This document shows positions 6,339-10,336 of a DNA stretch of 10,336 nucleotides, one piece after another. This stretch comes from Collinsella sp. (GTDB taxonomy: Bacteria > Actinomycetota > Coriobacteriia > Coriobacteriales > Coriobacteriaceae). The DNA is taken from assembly GCA_018368345.1 (NCBI GenBank), contig JAGZEK010000027.1, positions 1 through 10,336 of the forward strand, in the 5' to 3' direction. A program made the translations under genes and the position numbers. The first letter of the stretch is position 1; each line of letters begins with the position of its first letter. The notes beneath the pieces were generated by a model. It searched no databases, was not told the origin of the DNA, and saw nothing but the letters and a program-made list of their open reading frames with translations.

Positions 6339-7534
6339 GCCGCGTAAGCCCCCTTGTCAGAAATGGCGTAGTGGCGGGCAGAACCCTCGCCCAGCCAGCC
6401 GTTCATCTTGGTAATGAAGGTGTCGACCAGGTCGAGCGGCATGAAGGCCTGGATGGTGCCGCCGAAGCCGCCGCCGTGGATGCGGACGGCGCCGCGGCCG
6501 TCGAGCACGTGCTCGGCAAGCGCAAGCGCGTACATAGAAGGCTGCTCGGAGCCCAGCTTGGCAACGACATTCTGCAGGTACATGGCAGAGCTGGCGCCGG
6601 ACTCGCGCGTCAGGGTCAGGAACTGGTCGATATCGCCGGCGTTCAGGGCTGCCCAGCGCTTGTCGACTAGGCCGTTCTCGTACCAGTAGTGAACGGCGCG
6701 CAGGCAGGCGCGGTCGCCCAGCTTGGCGCGCAGCTCGGGCAGCTTGGCATCAAAGTCGGCAACGTTTACCTCGCACAGACGTGCCTTGCCAAACTCGGCG
6801 GCTACGTCCTGCATCTCGCGCGGAACGGCGGCGTAGTCGTCGGTAGCGGCCACGTGGTCGGCACCCACCTTGACGAGCACGAGCGCATAGCCGTGATCCT
6901 CAAAGTTAAGCTCGAGTTTCTGGGTCTTAGGCTGAGCCTGATCCTCAAAGTCCATGTAGGCAAGGCCGCCCAGACACACGGCAGCCTGGTCCATCAGGCC
7001 GCAGGGCTTGCCGTAGTAGTTGTTCTCGGTGCGCTGGCTCATCTGCGCAAGCGCGACGGGCTCAATGGCGGGCGCTCCCCAGAGCGTCTCCATGGCGCGG
7101 CCGTATGCGGCCTCGACGGCAGCGGAGCTGGAAAGGCCGCCGCCCGAGGGAACGGAACAGGTAAAGGCGAAGTCGAAGCCCTGGGGCTCAATGCCCAGAG
7201 CCGCGATCTCGTGGGCCATGCCACGGACGAGGCTTGCGGATGTGCCCTTCTCGGACTCCTGAACATCCAGCGTGTCGAGCGTGATCTCAAAGGTGGGGTA
7301 GCCCTCGTCGGCAACGCGGACCTTGTTGGTGTCGGTTGCCACGGCGATACCGTCGACGGCGACATCGAGCGAGCCGGCGATGACGTGGCCGCCCTCGTGG
7401 TCGGTGTGGTTGCCGCTGATCTCGGAACGGCCGGGGGCGTGCACATAGAGCACCTGGCGGTCGCCGATGGGGCCAAACTCCTCCTCGAACAACTTGGTGA
7501 GGGTGGCGAGTGTCTTTTCGTCGGGGGCGGTCAT
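6329..7534 (-). CDS. galK: Galactokinase GalK
   Basis: Phosphorylates alpha-D-galactose with ATP to galactose-1-phosphate, first Leloir kinase step, cytoplasmic GHMP-family enzyme. I choose the ATG at 7534 (MTAPDEKTLATL), which has AAGGAAAGGA (7540-7549 on the complement) five bases upstream; the open frame extends to 7621 but that part crosses the operator and has no such site. The 401-residue product has the galactokinase signature in the variant form APGRSEISGNHTDHEGG (33-49, Arg36 and Asp45), the ATP-binding PSGGGLSSSAA (129-139), CGLMDQ (178-183) with Asp182 as probable catalytic base, and the third GHMP motif HGGGFGGT (353-360). The SEISGNHTDH variant is common in clostridial and coriobacterial galactokinases. 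First gene of a galK-galT operon divergent from the LacI-type gene, with an operator just upstream. Confidence 0.95.
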   Translation of the reverse strand: MTAPDEKTLATLTKLFEEEFGPIGDRQVLYVHAPGRSEISGNHTDHEGGHVIAGSLDVAVDGIAVATDTNKVRVADEGYPTFEITLDTLDVQESEKGTSASLVRGMAHEIAALGIEPQGFDFAFTCSVPSGGGLSSSAAVEAAYGRAMETLWGAPAIEPVALAQMSQRTENNYYGKPCGLMDQAAVCLGGLAYMDFEDQAQPKTQKLELNFEDHGYALVLVKVGADHVAATDDYAAVPREMQDVAAEFGKARLCEVNVADFDAKLPELRAKLGDRACLRAVHYWYENGLVDKRWAALNAGDIDQFLTLTRESGASSAMYLQNVVAKLGSEQPSMYALALAEHVLDGRGAVRIHGGGFGGTIQAFMPLDLVDTFITKMNGWLGEGSARHYAISDKGAYAAWL

Positions 7535-7575
7535 GAGGGTCCTTTCCTTGGCGCGAACAGGCGAGTTTTGCGTCA

Positions 7576-7592
7576 TTATGAGTACGTTAACA
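7576..7592 (-). promoter_or_regulatory. LacI-type operator 1 with galK -10 element
   Basis: On the minus strand this reads TGTTAACGTACTCATAA. The core is an imperfect CG-centred palindrome of the LacI-family kind (TG...ACGT...CA), and it runs into CATAAT (complement of 7575-7580), a good -10 hexamer pointing toward galK. Transcription from there would begin near 7568, giving a leader of about 34 bases with the ribosome binding site inside it. The -35 is not convincing. A repressor bound here would block the promoter. Confidence 0.65.
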
Positions 7593-7642
7593 ATTTGAAG
7601 CGGCGTGAACTCCACGTCCACGATGTCGCACGTTACGGGCTA

Positions 7643-7659
7643 TGTTAACGTACTCATAA
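7643..7659 (+). promoter_or_regulatory. LacI-type operator 2, inverted copy
   Basis: This is an exact 17-base inverted copy of operator 1 (TGTTAACGTACTCATAA on the plus strand), with centres 67 bases apart. It too continues into a -10-like CATAAC (7655-7660), now pointing toward the LacI-type gene. It may be both an operator and part of the regulator's promoter, and the pair could support looping by a tetrameric or paired-dimer repressor. Confidence 0.6.
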
Positions 7660-7766
7660 CACAACGCTTATTACTTTTTGAGAATCTGGTAATCGGTATG
7701 TTTCCAGCCGTGAACGGTAGCACCGTATGGACTTATAGAGCAGAAGAGCTGCAGCTAGAAAAAGTA

Positions 7767-7779
7767 GAGTACGTTAACA
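7767..7779 (-). promoter_or_regulatory. LacI-type operator 3, partial copy
   Basis: GAGTACGTTAACA repeats 13 bases of operator 1 exactly, in the same orientation. It sits about 94 bases before the proposed start of the LacI-type gene, where a bound repressor could block or pause transcription of that gene or act as an auxiliary site for galK. On the minus strand it is followed by TCTACT, only a weak -10 match. The rest of the 338-base gap between the two genes holds no protein I can support. Confidence 0.55.
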
Positions 7780-7872
7780 TGCGTCCGACGATAGCGGCCC
7801 TTCGCGCAGGTTATTTTTCTGCACGGGTAGGCATGCATGCTATTCAGATCTCGCAAGGGTGAAGGTGATCCT

Positions 7873-8904
7873 GTGGCAAGGCGCCCCTCCAACGATACAA
7901 GTTCTCGTCCGGTCTCCATGGCCGACGTCGCCCGTGCTGCTGGCGTTTCGCAGCAGACGGTTTCGCGCGTTGCCAACGGCCTGCCTAACGTTAACGAGCA
8001 GACGCGTCAGCGCGTGCAGACCGCCATGCAGGAACTTGGCTTTCGCCCCAGCTATGCCGGTCGCTCCCTGCGCGATGGTCGCTACCATTCGGTCGGTCTG
8101 TGTGTTAACGACGTCACCAAGTTTGGGAACCTCACGATGATTGACGGCATTGCCAGCGCCGCACGCGAGCATGCTTGCGCCATCACGCTGGTCGAGATGT
8201 CCAAGACCGAGGAGTTTTCGCTTGCCGAGGCCACGCGTCGCATGGCGGCGCTGCCGGTCGATGGCATCATCATCGGCATGAGCCGCATGGCACCCGACTT
8301 TGAGACGTTCGATCCGCTGCCGGGAATCGGCACGGTTATCGTCACCATGTATGCGCATCCGCGCGTGACCACGGTTGACTCCGACCATTACGGCTGCTCG
8401 CTGTTGCTTATGGATCACCTATTTGAGCTCGGCCACGAGCAGATTCGCTACATCGGTGGTCCGTCCTTCTCGGTGGACGAACAGTTCCGCCGCGCCGGTT
8501 GGCAAGACTCGCTCGAACGTAGACACATCGAGCCGATAGAGCCACTCGAGGGCGACTGGTCTGCCAACAGCGGCTACGAGGCTGGCAGGTACCTGGCCGA
8601 GCACGACCGTACGATGACGGCAATCTACGCGGCAAACGACCAGATGGCAAACGGGGCCATCGCCGCGCTGCGCGATAGTGGCCTGCGCGTGCCCGAAGAC
8701 GTGAGCGTGGTGGGCGTCGACGATTCGCTTGACGACTTTGTCGCGCACAACGAGCTCACGACCGTACGGTTCGATCTGCATCAGCGCGGACGCGAGGTAT
8801 TTGAGCATGCGGTTCCCGAGGCGGGGGCATCGGACAAAACCGTTGCCATTCGTATTCCAGGCCAGCTCATCGTTCGACATAGCACGGCGGCTCCGCGCTC
8901 GTAG
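7873..8904 (+). CDS. LacI-family transcriptional regulator, probable galactose repressor
   Basis: DNA-binding regulator of the LacI/GalR family, likely acting on galKT and itself. I place the start at the GTG at 7873, seven bases after GAAGG (7861-7865); an in-frame ATG at 7837 has no good site. The 343-residue length is normal. Residues 15-36 are the helix-turn-helix (SMADVARAAGVSQQTVSRVANG), with the hinge region at about 56-70 ending RSLRDGR. The rest is a periplasmic-binding-protein-like sensor domain with DSDHYGCSLLLMDHL, ELGHEQIRYIGGP, an AAND...NGAIAALRDSG segment and VPEDVSVVGVDD, all typical. The neighbouring galK and three shared operator-like sites suggest galactose or a related sugar as effector; this is inferred, and the ligand cannot be read from sequence. 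No clear terminator follows before the next gene. Confidence 0.9.
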   Translation: MARRPSNDTSSRPVSMADVARAAGVSQQTVSRVANGLPNVNEQTRQRVQTAMQELGFRPSYAGRSLRDGRYHSVGLCVNDVTKFGNLTMIDGIASAAREHACAITLVEMSKTEEFSLAEATRRMAALPVDGIIIGMSRMAPDFETFDPLPGIGTVIVTMYAHPRVTTVDSDHYGCSLLLMDHLFELGHEQIRYIGGPSFSVDEQFRRAGWQDSLERRHIEPIEPLEGDWSANSGYEAGRYLAEHDRTMTAIYAANDQMANGAIAALRDSGLRVPEDVSVVGVDDSLDDFVAHNELTTVRFDLHQRGREVFEHAVPEAGASDKTVAIRIPGQLIVRHSTAAPRS

Positions 8905-8987
8905 TTTGCGCAGCTCAACGGCATAATCTTGCACTTCAACAACAATCGGTAAGGATGCTGGCAGATAGCTGTTGGGATGCAGCCGAG

Positions 8988-9017
8988 TGCTATGATAGAC
9001 GGGTTCTTTTGTCTATC
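8988..9017 (+). promoter_or_regulatory. Extended -10 promoter overlapped by a palindrome, upstream of the flavodiiron gene
   Basis: TGCTATGAT (8988-8996) is a good extended -10 promoter, with no clear -35. Overlapping its last three bases begins a perfect 7-bp inverted repeat, GATAGAC (8994-9000) and GTCTATC (9011-9017), with a 10-base spacer. Transcription would start near 9003, between the arms, so the repeat is better explained as a DNA operator than as an RNA hairpin. The regulator is unknown. Confidence 0.5.
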
Positions 9018-9033
9018 TAGGAGGCTTTGCCTG

Positions 9034-10194
9034 ATGGAGATCACCAAGGATATCCGCTACGTTGGCGTCGACGATCACGACATTGACCTGTTCGAGGGCC
9101 AGTACGACGTGTCCGAGAACGGTATGGCATACAACAGCTACGTTATCTTGGGCGAAAAGATCGCTGTCGCCGATTCGGTCGACGGCGGTTTTGTTGATGA
9201 GTGGCTCGGCAACATCGAGGCCGTGCTCGACGGTCGCATGCCCGATTATCTGGTCGTTCACCACATGGAGCCCGATCACTCCGCTGGCATCGCTGCCTTT
9301 ATGGAGCGCTATCCCCAGGCCCAGATTGTGGCCAGCATGGGCGCCTTCCGCATGATGGTCAACTACTTTGGCACCGATTACCCCGAGCGCAAGATGGTCG
9401 TCAAAGAGGGCGACGTGCTCGACCTGGGCGGCCACAGCCTGACCTTTGTCGGCGCCCCCAACGTGCACTGGCCCGAGGTGCTGTTCTCCTACGAGTCCAC
9501 CGATAAGGTACTCTTTAGTGCCGACGGCTTTGGCAAGTTCGGCGCCAACGACATCGAGGATCCGGAAGGGTGGGCCTGCGAGGCTCGCCGCTACTACTTT
9601 GGCATCGTGGGCAAGTTCGGCAAGTTCGTGCAGGCCGTACTCAAGAAGGCCGCCGATCTGGACATCCAGATCATCTGCCCGCTCCACGGCCCCGTGCTGA
9701 CCGAGAACCTGGGCTACTACCTCGACACCTACAACACCTGGTCGAGCTACCAGCCCGAGGACGAGGGCATCACCATTGCCTACGCGAGCGTCTACGGTCA
9801 CTTGAAGGCTGCCGTTGAGGAGCTCGCCGCGGCACTCGAGGCTCGCGGTCAGAAGGTCTCCGTCTTTGACTTGGCTCGCGACGATATGGCCGAGGCCGTT
9901 GAGGATGCGTTCCGTTACGACCGCCTGGTGCTCGCTTCTATCACCTATCAGGGCGAGATCTTCCCGTTCATGAGCACCTTCATCCACACGCTCGCCGAGC
10001 ATGCCTACCAGAATCGCACGGTGGCACTCGTCGAGGCAGGCTCCTGGGCGCCCGCCGCTGCCAAGGTCATGACCAAGGAGCTCGAGGGCATGAAGGACAT
10101 CACCCTGGCGCAGAGCAAGGTGACCGTCCTGGGTTCGCTCAACGACGCCTCGCGCGCTCAGATTGAGACTCTCGCCGACGAGCTTTCCAAGTAG
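9034..10194 (+). CDS. Flavodiiron protein (FprA-type oxygen/NO reductase)
   Basis: Cytoplasmic flavodiiron protein that reduces O2 to water and/or NO to N2O, protecting anaerobes. The start at 9034 (MEITKDIRYVGV) is set by AGGAGG (9019-9024) nine bases upstream; an upstream in-frame ATG at 8977 precedes the promoter. The 386-residue length suits the two-domain class. Residues 1-245 are the metallo-beta-lactamase-like diiron domain with HHMEPDH (76-82: ligands His77, Glu79, Asp81, His82), His145 in PNVHWPE, Asp164 in SADGFGKFG, and His218 in CPLHGP, so all seven ligands are present. Residues about 247-386 are the flavodoxin domain with ASVYGHLKAA as the FMN phosphate loop. There is no fused rubredoxin or flavin-reductase domain, so a separate electron donor is needed. 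Whether O2 or NO is preferred cannot be decided by eye. It is unrelated to the sugar genes and carries its own promoter. Confidence 0.93.
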   Translation: MEITKDIRYVGVDDHDIDLFEGQYDVSENGMAYNSYVILGEKIAVADSVDGGFVDEWLGNIEAVLDGRMPDYLVVHHMEPDHSAGIAAFMERYPQAQIVASMGAFRMMVNYFGTDYPERKMVVKEGDVLDLGGHSLTFVGAPNVHWPEVLFSYESTDKVLFSADGFGKFGANDIEDPEGWACEARRYYFGIVGKFGKFVQAVLKKAADLDIQIICPLHGPVLTENLGYYLDTYNTWSSYQPEDEGITIAYASVYGHLKAAVEELAAALEARGQKVSVFDLARDDMAEAVEDAFRYDRLVLASITYQGEIFPFMSTFIHTLAEHAYQNRTVALVEAGSWAPAAAKVMTKELEGMKDITLAQSKVTVLGSLNDASRAQIETLADELSK

Positions 10195-10244
10195 CGATAT
10201 TTCGCTTTTAACGAGCAAACCACCACAAAGGGGACAGTGAACTG

Positions 10245-10277
10245 CCTCCCATTTCTTGGACATCGGGAAATGGGAGG
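10245..10277 (+). promoter_or_regulatory. Hairpin burying the transposase ribosome binding site
   Basis: CCTCCCATTTC (10245-10255) pairs perfectly with GAAATGGGAGG (10267-10277) across an 11-base loop. The right arm contains GGGAGG (10272-10277), the ribosome binding site six bases before the transposase ATG. Any transcript entering from outside the element would fold this stem and hide the site. Confidence 0.7.
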
Positions 10278-10283
10278 TTTTCC

Positions 10284-10336
10284 ATGAGTATAGATCTCAG
10301 GTCGAAGCACGACCTGGAGTCCAGGAGGCGGGCCGT
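10284..10336 (+). CDS. IS3-family transposase OrfA, N-terminus only
   Basis: The frame opens ATG AGT ATA GAT and reads MSIDLRSKHDLESRRRAV before the window ends. The basic, charged start is what I expect just before the helix-turn-helix of IS3-family OrfA proteins, and it sits directly behind the IS terminal repeat with GGGAGG six bases upstream. In this family OrfA is usually joined to the DDE-bearing OrfB by a -1 frameshift. Neither the frameshift site nor OrfB is visible here, so whether the element is intact is unknown. Confidence 0.65.
   Translation, partial: MSIDLRSKHDLESRRRA

Larger units (their letters stand above)
10238..10336 (+). mobile_element. Left end of an IS3-family (IS150-like) insertion sequence, partial
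   Basis: From about 10238 the sequence begins TGAACTGCCTCCCATTTC and continues TTGGACA, closely resembling the IS150-type left terminal repeat as I recall it (TGTACTGCACCCATTTTG, then TTGGAC). It starts with the TG expected of IS3-family ends, 43 bases after the flavodiiron stop codon, and is followed at once by a transposase-type reading frame. The right end, the second transposase frame and any target duplication lie beyond or cannot be checked in this window. Confidence 0.75.

Noticed and set aside
6689..7648. 319-residue plus-strand open frame opposite galK
   Set aside because: It is a shadow of galK, whose minus-strand product carries all three GHMP motifs. The plus-strand product is Gly/Ala/Leu/Val-rich without any family signature.
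7605..7862. 85-residue open frame in the galK-LacI gap
   Set aside because: It starts with GTG without a ribosome binding site, its codon choice is unlike the neighbours, and it runs through two of the three operators. The gap is regulatory.
8922..8927. CATAAT as the flavodiiron promoter -10
   Set aside because: There is no -35 or extended -10 at suitable spacing, and TGCTATGAT at 8988-8996 is a better match closer to the gene.
9013..10263. Long 416-residue minus-strand open frame opposite the flavodiiron gene
   Set aside because: It is the mirror of a GC-rich, strongly codon-biased gene whose plus-strand product has all seven diiron ligands. The minus-strand translation is low-complexity and unrecognisable.

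Overview
The window looks like chromosomal DNA of a high-GC gut Gram-positive, most likely Collinsella or a close relative (Coriobacteriia, Actinomycetota). This is an inference. It rests on the GC-rich codon use with strong AGGAGG-type ribosome binding sites, the Gram-positive-style LacA/LacB/LacC set, a class II GalT, a flavodiiron protein, and an IS3-type element of a kind I associate with that group. No species assignment can be proved from the sequence alone.

Layout, left to right. (1) Positions 1-265 hold no convincing gene, only a probable promoter for an uncharacterised multi-span membrane protein (266-1279), which ends at a strong intrinsic terminator (1314-1353). (2) After an AT-rich regulatory region with two palindromes (1418-1437 and 1466-1481) comes a plus-strand cluster: lacA and lacB (the two galactose-6-phosphate isomerase subunits), an aldose-1-epimerase-like lacX, and lacC (tagatose-6-phosphate kinase). 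(3) A bidirectional hairpin terminator (4622-4659) separates lacC from the convergent minus-strand galK-galT operon of the Leloir pathway. (4) galK diverges from a LacI-family regulator gene. The 338-base region between them carries three copies of a TACGTTAAC-containing operator, two of them forming an exact 17-bp inverted repeat. (5) A flavodiiron protein gene (9034-10194) has its own extended -10 promoter and a palindrome overlapping that promoter. (6) The left end of an IS3-family, IS150-like insertion sequence begins at about 10238 and runs off the window.

How the genes work together. Galactose-6-phosphate, normally delivered by a lactose/galactose PTS plus a 6-phospho-beta-galactosidase, is isomerised by LacAB to tagatose-6-phosphate and phosphorylated by LacC to tagatose-1,6-bisphosphate. 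Free galactose is phosphorylated by GalK and exchanged onto UDP by GalT. LacX may interconvert sugar anomers for one of these routes. The window therefore brings together two routes of galactose use that carry visibly different operator types: TGTTC/GAACA palindromes (DeoR/GlpR-like) before lacAB, and LacI-type CG-centred sites before galKT. The tagatose-bisphosphate aldolase (lacD), PTS, galE and any beta-galactosidase are not in this window.

I found no CRISPR array, RNA gene, prophage or obviously novel defence system. The most interesting material is regulatory: the operator cluster at galK/lacI, the palindromes before lacA and before the flavodiiron gene, and the hairpin that buries the IS ribosome binding site.
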